Assembly: GCA_002309175.1 (NCBI GenBank)
Contig: DBWX01000009.1
Coordinates: 61,756 to 85,016, forward strand
Direction of reading: 5' to 3'
DNA: 23,261 nt
From: Ruminococcaceae bacterium UBA1227
GTDB taxonomy: Bacteria > Bacillota > Clostridia > Oscillospirales > Acutalibacteraceae
The position numbers and the translations under genes were made by a program. The stretch's first letter is position 1. Every line of letters starts with the position of its first letter. Shown here piece by piece: positions 1 to 6,955 of this stretch. The notes below the pieces were generated by a model. The model was not told the origin of the DNA. It ran no database searches and worked only from the letters and a program-made list of their open reading frames with translations.

Positions 1-2005
1 TGTAGCCGCGGGCGACGAATTCGCCGTCGACACCGTCGGGCAGGTCCTCACCTGTCTCGGGGTCTACAATCTTGCATTCGATTTCGGGAAGCTCTCTGCC
101 GACGGTCGTGCAGCGCACTTCAATACTGTCGGATGTGGAGCTCATTGTACAGCCGGGAGAGGCTTCGGTCTGACCGTATACTATGGTGATTTCGGTCATA
201 TGCATCTTCTCGACAACCTCTTCCATGACGGGTATCGGACAGGGGCTTCCTGCCATGATTCCGGTGCGCATGTATGAGAAGTCGGTCTTCTCGAAGTCAG
301 GGTGCTGCAGCATGGCGATAAACATCGTAGGTACGCCGTGGAAGCAGGTTATATGTTCCTGGTTAATACAGGCCAGACTCGGCTTTGCGGAGAAGTACGG
401 GATGGGACAGAGCGTGCCGCCGTGAGTCATTGTGGCGGTCATGGCGAGTACCATTCCGAAGCAGTGGAACATGGGTACCTGAATCATCATTCTGTCGGCT
501 GTGGAGAGGTCCATTCTGTCGCCTATGCACTTGCCGTTGTTGACGATATTGTAGTGGGTGAGCATGACGCCTTTCGGGAATCCGGTGGTGCCGCTCGTGT
601 ACTGCATGTTCGCTACATCGTTCTTGTCAACTGTTGCCGAAATTCTGAGCATTTCGGTCTGAGGTATTTTGCTTGAGAGCTCTGTCGCCTCTTCAAATGT
701 AAGACAGCCGGGCATCTCAAAGCCCACTGTTATGACGTTTCTGAGGAACGGAAGTTCTTTGGAATGAAGTTTATCTCCCTTTTTGGTGTTAAGGAGTTCA
801 GGGCATATGTCAAGCACTGTGTCCTTGTAGCTGTTATCCTTGTTGTTCTCGATCATGATGAGGGTGTGAGTGTCTGACTGCTTGAGCAGGTACAGGAGTT
901 CTGCCCTCTTGTATGCCGTGTTGACGGTGACGAGAACAGCACCGATTTTGGTGGCTGCCCAGAAGGAAATATACCATTCGGGGACGTTTGTGGCCCAGAC
1001 TGCAACCTGCATTCCCTTCTTTACTCCGAGGGCCAGAAGTGCCCTTGCAAAACGGTCGACATCGTCACGGAATTCCGCGTAGGTACGTGTATAGTCAAGG
1101 GTCGTGTACTTGAAGGCAAGCTGGTCGGGGAACTCCTCAACCATGGTGTCGAGAACCTGAGGGAAAGTCTTGTCGATGAGAGCCTCTTTTTTCCAGATAA
1201 ACTTGCCCGTGTGGGCATTGTTATAGTAGTAGTGAGACTGGGTTTTTGTCTTGGTTTCAGTCGCGGTCATGAAGTGGTAGAAGTGGGTCAGGATTATCTC
1301 GAGATCGTCTACACCTTCAAGGTATACCGGGTTCCATTCAAGACAGATGAAACCGTCGTAGTTTAAGGATTTCAGGGCATTCACCATGTCCTCGATGGGA
1401 AGATTTCCTTCACCGACGAGGGCATATTTTGCGCTCTCTGTTGCGTCAACAATGTGTACGAGTTTTATGTATGCGCCGAGGTTTTCGATGGTCTTTTCCG
1501 GCTCTTCTTTTCCGTCAAAAAACGTGTCGTGCATGTTCCAGTCGGCGGCTATTGTGTCACAGGCAAAAGCCTTTAAAACCTCTGAAAGTTTTGCCGTATC
1601 TGCGAAAAGATCTCGCGTAACAAGGAGGATTACGGCCTTTTCCTGCTCGGCAATCGGAATTGCTTCGCTGAGGAAGTCTATTACCGTCTGTACTGCGTCT
1701 TCCTCGTCGCTTTTTGCGTATACGCGGATGAAGCTGCAGTTTATGAGTTTGGCCTTTTTGCAGAGCTCCGGAAGCGCATTGAGCATTTCTTGTTTCTTAG
1801 CTTTGTCAGCGATGTTGAACTCGCTGTTTACGGCGCAGATTTCCACTCCCTCGTTGAAGAGGAAGCTTCTGACTTTGTTTGACTCGCCGTCTGCGAGAGC
1901 TACATCGTGCAGTTCTATGCCTGAATACTTCAGGTCATTTGCCAGTCTGACAAAGCCGTCGAAGTCGTATTCCGGCCAGTTTTTAGTGGAAAAAGCGAGT
2001 TTCAA
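1..2005 (-). CDS. TIM-barrel (sugar phosphate isomerase/epimerase-like) fused to AMP-forming acyl-CoA synthetase; C-terminus beyond window
   Basis: One uninterrupted frame of 668 visible codons. Residues 1-245 resemble the xylose-isomerase-like/AP-endonuclease-2 barrel family: GIELHD at 29-34, D155 and H159, LVHIVD at 182-187, GEGNLP at 198-203 and the C-terminal strand YDGFICLEW at 216-224. Residues 260-668 are an ANL-superfamily acyl-CoA synthetase: P-loop YTSGTTGFPKG at 469-479, substrate region PMFHCFG at 511-517, YGQTEASP at 610-617, and VGRELPE followed by IVDPETGE at 635-652. The C-terminal subdomain with the catalytic lysine lies outside the window. Established knowledge: ligases of this family activate a carboxylic acid through an acyl-adenylate to an acyl-CoA. 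Start chosen: TTG at 2005, seven bases after GAGGAGG and two bases after the stop of the LeuA-like gene. The internal ATG at 1270 has no ribosome binding site, so the ligase is probably made only as a fusion. At the barrel position where relatives usually carry a first metal-binding Glu I see ILLVT (126-130), so the barrel may be catalytically altered. The substrate is unknown. Confidence 0.88.
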   Translation of the reverse strand, partial: MKLAFSTKNWPEYDFDGFVRLANDLKYSGIELHDVALADGESNKVRSFLFNEGVEICAVNSEFNIADKAKKQEMLNALPELCKKAKLINCSFIRVYAKSDEEDAVQTVIDFLSEAIPIAEQEKAVILLVTRDLFADTAKLSEVLKAFACDTIAADWNMHDTFFDGKEEPEKTIENLGAYIKLVHIVDATESAKYALVGEGNLPIEDMVNALKSLNYDGFICLEWNPVYLEGVDDLEIILTHFYHFMTATETKTKTQSHYYYNNAHTGKFIWKKEALIDKTFPQVLDTMVEEFPDQLAFKYTTLDYTRTYAEFRDDVDRFARALLALGVKKGMQVAVWATNVPEWYISFWAATKIGAVLVTVNTAYKRAELLYLLKQSDTHTLIMIENNKDNSYKDTVLDICPELLNTKKGDKLHSKELPFLRNVITVGFEMPGCLTFEEATELSSKIPQTEMLRISATVDKNDVANMQYTSGTTGFPKGVMLTHYNIVNNGKCIGDRMDLSTADRMMIQVPMFHCFGMVLAMTATMTHGGTLCPIPYFSAKPSLACINQEHITCFHGVPTMFIAMLQHPDFEKTDFSYMRTGIMAGSPCPIPVMEEVVEKMHMTEITIVYGQTEASPGCTMSSTSDSIEVRCTTVGRELPEIECKIVDPETGEDLPDGVDGEFVARGY

Positions 2006-2007
2006 TT

Positions 2008-3390
2008 TTATGCCTCCTCATACACAATCTTGTTGATTGCAGCGACATATGCACGGATTGACGCGCCGATGATATCTGTCGAAATACCGTTGCCCGAGTA
2101 GAGTTTTCCGCCCTCGGCACGGAGTTTTACGAGTGCCTGGCCCATGGACTCACGGCCCTCCGTTACTGTCTGAATCTGGAAATCGTCGAGTTCATATGAG
2201 TGGCCGAGGATCTGATCGATGGCTGTGAAAGCGGCGTCTATCGGACCGTCGCCTACACCTATGCCGGAGAGGATTTCCTTGCCTTTTCTGAGCTTTATGT
2301 TGGCTGTTGCCTGGATTATGTTACCGCTGTTTATTACATAGTTTTCTATTTCATATGTTGACGGTACGGTGAGGGCAGATGTAGCGATGATGACCTCGAG
2401 TTCCTTAGTTGAAATCGCATTTTTCTTCGCAATTACGCGCTTTGCGGCCTCGAAGACCTTCTTCTTGTCCTCGTTTGAAAGTGTGTATCCTATGGCTTTT
2501 GCGGCCTTCGCAACGGAATCAACCGTGTCTTTTTCAGTGAGTGTGAACTCAGGGGTATCGGTGGCGATCACCTTCTCACGGACACTCTGGTTCTGAGTGC
2601 TCGGAGCCCATACCATCTGGGAGACACCGCGCTGAAGTTCGGTCGTCTTGATGCTGGTTTTGAGGCCGAGTTCGCTGCCGCGCTTGTCGATGACATTTAC
2701 GGAGTTTTCTATGTGTTTGTTGTCGGTCTTGATTTCGTTGGCGCCTGCCTCGACGGCTGCGAAGCAGCTGGCGTTTGACATGTGGAGCTCATTGTCGACA
2801 AGCACTGCGAACTCGATTTTTGTAAGTTCGGGAATGTCGGCGACGAGTTTTCTGATGAAGGCTCCGAATTCGCTCGGCATTGTAGTGCCGGCCGTGTCGC
2901 ATACGGTTATCTTGTTTGCGCCCGCCTCCATGGCGCCGTTTATGGCTTTGACGAGAAAATCATACTCCGCTCTCGTGGCGTCGAGAGCTTCAAATTCAAC
3001 GTAGTTACAATATTTCTTGCACTCCGTTACAAGTTCGGTGATGAGATCGAGAACCTTTGAGGGTTTCTTGTGGCAGACATATTCCATCTGCACGGTGCTT
3101 GTGGGCACACTGACTTTCAGCGTGGGTTTCTTGGCTTTTTTAAGGGCCTCCCACACTGTCTTTATGTTCTCTTTTTTCATGCCGACGGGAACATTGAGCC
3201 TGCAGTCCTTAAGAGTCATTGCAAGAGTCTTAATGAGCAGTGAGTCCGTCTGAGGATTTGTCATCTCAGGCAGGTCAATGCCGGCATAGTTGAGTTTGTC
3301 CATTATCTTGGCCATCTCAACCTTCTCTTTGAATGTCAGGTTCTCGTTCTCTCTGACTGTTACGTCAGTAAAGCTGATTTTTCTCATCAT
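2008..3390 (-). CDS. 2-isopropylmalate-synthase-like protein with degenerate active site and LeuA regulatory domain
   Basis: 460 aa from ATG at 3390 (AAGGAG five bases upstream; a second ATG follows directly). Residues 5-270 form an HMGL-like TIM barrel and about 335-456 a LeuA-type dimerisation/allosteric domain, with GVGDGPIDAAF at 378-388, TVTEGRESMG at 408-417 and STDIIGASIRAYVAAIN at 437-453. True LeuA enzymes have DTTLRDGEQ, an HxHND metal site and a GxGERxGN loop. Here these read TDVTVREN (8-15), LVDNE (197-201) and DNKHIENS (223-230). The first Asp (D9), R13 and CDTAGTTMPSEF (164-175) remain. Both metal-binding histidines are therefore missing. It is a LeuA-family protein, but condensation of acetyl-CoA with ketoisovalerate is doubtful. 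It is the first gene after a T-box leader and is followed two bases later by the barrel-ligase fusion. Calling it leuA by homology alone would overstate the evidence. Confidence 0.85.
   Translation of the reverse strand: MMRKISFTDVTVRENENLTFKEKVEMAKIMDKLNYAGIDLPEMTNPQTDSLLIKTLAMTLKDCRLNVPVGMKKENIKTVWEALKKAKKPTLKVSVPTSTVQMEYVCHKKPSKVLDLITELVTECKKYCNYVEFEALDATRAEYDFLVKAINGAMEAGANKITVCDTAGTTMPSEFGAFIRKLVADIPELTKIEFAVLVDNELHMSNASCFAAVEAGANEIKTDNKHIENSVNVIDKRGSELGLKTSIKTTELQRGVSQMVWAPSTQNQSVREKVIATDTPEFTLTEKDTVDSVAKAAKAIGYTLSNEDKKKVFEAAKRVIAKKNAISTKELEVIIATSALTVPSTYEIENYVINSGNIIQATANIKLRKGKEILSGIGVGDGPIDAAFTAIDQILGHSYELDDFQIQTVTEGRESMGQALVKLRAEGGKLYSGNGISTDIIGASIRAYVAAINKIVYEEA
2013..2019 (-). promoter_or_regulatory. 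Ribosome binding site fixing the TTG start of the barrel-ligase fusion
   Basis: The minus strand reads GAGGAGG, then seven bases, then TTG. The motif lies inside the last codons of the upstream LeuA-like gene, so the two genes are probably translationally coupled. No ATG has a comparable site until far inside the frame, so a non-ATG start is the best reading. Confidence 0.75.
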
Positions 3391-3405
3391 TTTCACTCCT
3401 TGAAA

Positions 3406-3686
3406 AAACAAAAATCCCGAAAACACGATTGTGTTTTCGGGACGATAATCTGTGTTACCGCGGTACCACCCAAATTCCGAGTTTTACTCGGCTCTCTTCA
3501 GGCTCTGACAAGCCCTAAGTCTGTAACGGGACTTCCCGGAATTCCTTATACAACTTAAGCCTTTAGGGAATTCTGCTCCGGCAGGAGACTGTTTTCGGGG
3601 CGAACACCGGCTTGCAGCAACCGCCGGCTCTCTTTGAACGCTGGTCCGAAAGCATAGTGCCTTCAACGCATTTAATATTGAATTAT
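3406..3686 (-). promoter_or_regulatory. T-box riboswitch leader with intrinsic terminator
   Basis: In transcript order the leader has a Stem I region with an AGAG motif (around 3623-3640) and a GCTGCAAGCC distal segment. Next come a CCGAG/CTCGG Stem III (about 3478-3492) and the T-box core GGGTGGTACCGCGGTAAC (3454-3471). An 11-bp terminator CCCGAAAACAC-loop-GTGTTTTCGGG (3416-3441) followed by ATTTTTG ends it. Known mechanism: uncharged tRNA pairs with the specifier codon and with the UGGN bulge, favouring antitermination. The bulge reads UGGU, which fits a tRNA whose discriminator base is A, as in tRNA-Leu. I could not fold Stem I with certainty; CUC (Leu), within AGUCUCC near 3584-3590, is a candidate specifier. 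The regulated genes are the LeuA-like protein and the fusion. Confidence 0.92.
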
Positions 3687-3692
3687 GTAGGT

Positions 3693-3721
3693 ATTATAGT
3701 AGTTGAGCGTTTAAATGTCAA
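3693..3721 (-). promoter_or_regulatory. Sigma-A-type promoter for the T-box operon, overlapping the pepD stop codon
   Basis: TTGACA (3721-3716) and TATAAT (3698-3693) are separated by exactly 17 bp on the minus strand, a full consensus match. The -35 hexamer covers the TGA stop of pepD (3720-3718). Transcription would begin near 3686, just before the T-box Stem I. Confidence 0.88.
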
Positions 3722-5169
3722 ACAGTTTCTAAAATTTTAAGGACAAAGTTCATGGTCCTCTCTGCGGAGTGCAGGTCGAGACGCTCCTTAGGCGTATGGA
3801 TGTCGAAGAGATCCGGACCTATTGAAATTGCGTCGAGACCCGGTATTCTCTCGGAGAAGATACCGCACTCAAGTCCCGCATGGATTATCTCTATGACGGG
3901 ATCCTTGTTGTAGAGGCTCTTAAAGACCCTGACAACGTCATCCCTGAAGGCGGAATCTTTGACAAATTCCCAGGCCGGATAGTGGCCGTCAGAGGTCATT
4001 TCACCGTGATATTCCTTTGCAATGCCGTCAAGACGCTCTAAGAGGCTCTCCTTGGCCTTTTTGACGCTTGAGCGGACGGAGAAACGTGCGGTGAAGTTCT
4101 CGCTGTCCAGGGCCACCTGGCCGAGGTTTAGCGAGGTCTCTACGAGACCGGGAATATCCACGTTCATCGCCATAATACCGTTGGGCACGGCATTTAAGAA
4201 TTCAATTACCCTCTCTGTATCTGAATTGCCGAGCATCATCGTGAGTCCGCCGCTCTTCGGCAGACTTGCGGGTTCAACGGCAATTACCATGTCCGGATCG
4301 GTGTCTATACGGTTCTCCTCGACATATACTGCGGCAAGGGTTGCCACATCCGTCGAGACAGCCACTTCGCCCTCGTATGAGGCGAAGACCACGGCCTGTG
4401 TCTCGGACGGTATTACGTTATCGGCCTTGCCGCCCGAAATACTGAGAAGCCTTACGTTGAAATCGTTCTCCAGAAGATAGAGCAGGAAGTCACCCATAAT
4501 GATGTTGGAGTTTAAGCGTCCCTTGTCGATTTCAACACCGGAATGACCGCCTATGAGACCCGTTACCGTAATGCGGAAGCAGTCGTTGTCGCTGTCCGTG
4601 CTGTTCGGTATATACTGAGGCCTTATCGGCAGTTTTATTTCGGCGCGTGCGCCGCCGGCGCAGCCGACTGTCAGCACGCCTTCGTTCTCGGAATCGATGT
4701 TGAGAAGGCGGCAGCTTTCCAGTCTGCTTGTGTCCAGCGCGTGCGCGCCGAACATGCCCGTCTCCTCATCGGTCGTGAACACGACCTCGAGGTCCGGGTG
4801 GGACAGGTCGTCGGCGTCGAGAATCGCAAGGCACATGGCCACGGCGATTCCGTCATCGCCTCCGAGGGTAGTGCCCTCTGCGGTAAGCCAGTTTTCGTCT
4901 CTGACGAGCTTTATGGCCTCTTTTTCAAAATCGAAGTTCATACCGGGGTCACACTCGCAAACCATGTCAAGGTGGCCCTGGAGCATTATGGGGGCAGAAT
5001 CCCTGTTGCCCTTCTTCTTGATAATGATATTGTTGCTGTCGTCCTGATATACTTCGAGACCCCGCTCTTTTGCAAAAGCGAGGCAGAAGTCGGATATTGC
5101 CTTGGTGTTGCCGCTGCCATGAGGTATGGCAGCGAGCTGTTCAAACCAATTCAGGACTTTTTCAATCAT
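3718..5169 (-). CDS. pepD: Aminoacyl-histidine dipeptidase / beta-Ala-His dipeptidase (PepD, M20C)
   Basis: 483 aa, the usual PepD length. This family comprises cytoplasmic di-zinc exopeptidases that split dipeptides, including Xaa-His. Visible metal and catalytic motifs: GHLDMV with H66 and D68, TTLGGDDG (101-107) with the bridging Asp, TTDEETG (132-138) with the general-base and metal-ligand Glu pair, GGHSGVEI (207-214) in the lid/dimerisation domain, and IIHAGLECG (428-436) with H430. All expected catalytic residues appear present. Start: ATG at 5169, with GAGGG six bases upstream. It follows the small membrane protein by nine bases and closes the opp gene cluster, which fits hydrolysis of imported dipeptides. 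No terminator lies behind it; the T-box leader follows directly. Confidence 0.93.
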   Translation of the reverse strand: MIEKVLNWFEQLAAIPHGSGNTKAISDFCLAFAKERGLEVYQDDSNNIIIKKKGNRDSAPIMLQGHLDMVCECDPGMNFDFEKEAIKLVRDENWLTAEGTTLGGDDGIAVAMCLAILDADDLSHPDLEVVFTTDEETGMFGAHALDTSRLESCRLLNIDSENEGVLTVGCAGGARAEIKLPIRPQYIPNSTDSDNDCFRITVTGLIGGHSGVEIDKGRLNSNIIMGDFLLYLLENDFNVRLLSISGGKADNVIPSETQAVVFASYEGEVAVSTDVATLAAVYVEENRIDTDPDMVIAVEPASLPKSGGLTMMLGNSDTERVIEFLNAVPNGIMAMNVDIPGLVETSLNLGQVALDSENFTARFSVRSSVKKAKESLLERLDGIAKEYHGEMTSDGHYPAWEFVKDSAFRDDVVRVFKSLYNKDPVIEIIHAGLECGIFSERIPGLDAISIGPDLFDIHTPKERLDLHSAERTMNFVLKILETV

Positions 5170-5178
5170 AGTTTTCCC

Positions 5179-5418
5179 TCAATGGAGTAATATCCATGCG
5201 AGAGCGAGCGCTCCGCCTAAAGTCAGAATAATCGGCATAAACGTCAAAAGGGCAGAAATGATTATCGCGGGGAGGTCACCTTTTTCAAGGTCATAGTGAG
5301 GCTCTTCCTCTCTCTCCTCATCGTTTTCCTCAGAGGATTCCTCCTCTTTCATGCTCTCGAGGTAGCGCTTATTACGCTCCTCCATTATTTCAAATCCCTC
5401 TTGTGTCTTTTTAAGCAT
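5179..5418 (-). CDS. Small acidic membrane protein in the opp operon, unknown function
   Basis: 79 aa from ATG at 5418, which overlaps the oppF stop (ATGCTTAA). A longer GTG form from 5442 and a shorter form from ATG at 5385, behind GAGGG, cannot be excluded. Residues 1-47 are highly charged, with a Glu-rich run around 25-45. Residues 49-79 are one long hydrophobic stretch that could be one membrane helix or a tight hairpin, and the protein ends right after it (WILLH). I recognise no family. Position between oppF and pepD, with overlap on one side and a nine-base gap on the other, suggests co-translation with the transporter. A role as an accessory or stability factor of the transporter is inference only. 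Confidence 0.7.
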   Translation of the reverse strand: MLKKTQEGFEIMEERNKRYLESMKEEESSEENDEEREEEPHYDLEKGDLPAIIISALLTFMPIILTLGGALALAWILLH

Positions 5419-6955
5419 CGGACTTACTCTCTTTCTTTTCACCTAAAATATGGTGACATGCGACAAAGTGGTTCGGAGCAATTTCCTGAAGCTCCGGAGT
5501 AATCTGTTTGCAGATATCCGTGCAGTACTTGCAGCGGGTGTGGAACTTGCAGCCCTTGGGCGGGTTGACCGGTGAAGGTATGTCGCCTTCAAGGATTACG
5601 AGTTCACGGTTGTCGTCATAGTTTGTAGTGGGAATCGCCGACAGAAGGGCCTCCGTGTAGGGATGGGCCGGATGGTCGAAGAGTTCCTGTGAGTCAGAGA
5701 GCTCAACCAGGTTGCCGAGGTACATTACACCGATTCTGTCGGAGATGTATTTGACAACGGACAGGTCATGCGTGATGAAGAGGTATGTGAGGTTCTTCTG
5801 CTCACGCAGGTCCTGAAGAAGGTTGATAATCTGGGACTGAATTGAAACGTCAAGTGCCGATACGGCCTCGTCACAGACGACGAATCTGGGATCCGTTGAG
5901 AGCGCACGGGCAATACCGATTCTCTGGCGCTGTCCGCCCGAGAACTGGTGCGGATAGCGGTGTATGAAGTACGGCGCGAGACCGCACATCTCCATTATTT
6001 CAAGGACGTGATCCTGCATACGCGGACTGCGCTTTGAGAACAGACCGTGCGCGACCATGCCCTCGCCTATTATCTGACCTACGGTGAAACGCGGGTTGAG
6101 TGATGAATAGGGGTCCTGGAAGATGAGCTGGAAATCCGAACGGAGATGTCTTATCTCGTTCGTTGTAAGACGCGCAAGGTCAATACCGTCGTTGCGGTAA
6201 ACCTCGTACTTCTGGAATTCCTCATCGTCCTTATACTTGGAACGTATATCAACAATCCTCAGATGGGACTCCTCGATTTTGGCGCGGATGTCCTCCATCT
6301 CCTTGTCTATTGCCTCTACAGCGGCTTTTGCGGAAGCAACCTTGTTCTCGTTGCCGCCGTTGTGTTCCTGTACGTATTCGGCATCGGCGAGTTTTGAATC
6401 GAGTTTTACCTTCTTCTCCTCGGCCTTTCTCATCTTAAGTGAGAGACCGTAGATAACGTTGAATTCCGCCTGGATTGCGGAGGTATCATCAACCGTAATG
6501 AAACCGCCGAAAATGTTGGCGATGTTTCTTAAAGCGGCATCGGATTCGAGCTTCGCGATGCGGTAATCCTCAAGTTTCTCGGCGTAGTTGTCATCGCCTT
6601 CCTTGAGGCCTTCAAGAGCCTTTTCGGCCTCTTTTGCCTTCTCGTGGAGACGTTTTGACTTCTCCTTCATTGCGGGGAGATGGTTTATTGTGTACTTTAC
6701 GTACTTCGGCGCGAACTCGTCGAGTGAGCGTCCGAAGTAGAGTGTCTGGCCGTCCGTCTGCTTATAAAGTTCGAGCATCGTTCTGCCGAACGTCGACTTG
6801 CCGCAGCCGGACTCACCGACAAGACCCAAGGTCTCGCCCTCGTAGATAGAGATATCTATGCCGTCGTTAGCCTTGACGTACATACCCTTCTTGCTCAAGG
6901 GGAAGTACTGCTTGAGGTTGGTTATTTTAAATAATACTTTCTTTTCTTCAGCCAT
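5411..6955 (-). CDS. oppF: Oligopeptide/dipeptide ABC transporter ATPase (OppF/DppF) with large helical insertion
   Basis: 514 aa from ATG at 6955 (AAGGAGG upstream; overlaps the oppD stop by eight bases). Typical OppF is about 310-330 aa. It powers peptide import on the cytoplasmic face as the partner of OppD. Seen: Walker A GESGCGKST (47-55), Q-loop FQDPYSSLNPR (279-289), signature FSGGQRQRIGIAR (338-350), Walker B FVVCDEAVSALD (358-369), H-loop H396, and the oligopeptide-transporter C-terminal domain with C469, C475, C482 and C500. The extra length is residues about 76-255, inserted after LYFG (72-75). The usual ATPase sequence resumes at DGIDLARL (256-263). The insert is rich in Lys, Glu and Ala and looks like coiled coil (about 94-150 and 170-250). 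All nucleotide-binding motifs survive, so it should still hydrolyse ATP. Confidence 0.93.
   Translation of the reverse strand: MAEEKKVLFKITNLKQYFPLSKKGMYVKANDGIDISIYEGETLGLVGESGCGKSTFGRTMLELYKQTDGQTLYFGRSLDEFAPKYVKYTINHLPAMKEKSKRLHEKAKEAEKALEGLKEGDDNYAEKLEDYRIAKLESDAALRNIANIFGGFITVDDTSAIQAEFNVIYGLSLKMRKAEEKKVKLDSKLADAEYVQEHNGGNENKVASAKAAVEAIDKEMEDIRAKIEESHLRIVDIRSKYKDDEEFQKYEVYRNDGIDLARLTTNEIRHLRSDFQLIFQDPYSSLNPRFTVGQIIGEGMVAHGLFSKRSPRMQDHVLEIMEMCGLAPYFIHRYPHQFSGGQRQRIGIARALSTDPRFVVCDEAVSALDVSIQSQIINLLQDLREQKNLTYLFITHDLSVVKYISDRIGVMYLGNLVELSDSQELFDHPAHPYTEALLSAIPTTNYDDNRELVILEGDIPSPVNPPKGCKFHTRCKYCTDICKQITPELQEIAPNHFVACHHILGEKKESKSDA

Noticed and set aside
183..1082. Open frames on the plus strand opposite the ligase
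   Set aside because: They lie antisense to a continuous ligase frame with intact motifs, have no ribosome binding sites and no family resemblance.
1260..1275. Possible separate start of the acyl-CoA synthetase at ATG 1270, with an apparent fusion caused by a missed stop
   Set aside because: No stop or frame change exists between barrel and ligase, and the bases before this ATG are pyrimidine-rich, not a ribosome binding site. A sequencing artefact cannot be fully excluded.
3484..3666. Minus-strand open frame of 60 codons within the T-box leader
   Set aside because: It coincides with the structured leader, has no family match and no good ribosome binding site.
4543..5190. Long plus-strand open frame opposite pepD
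   Set aside because: Shadow of the pepD codons; pepD has all M20 catalytic motifs and its own start site.
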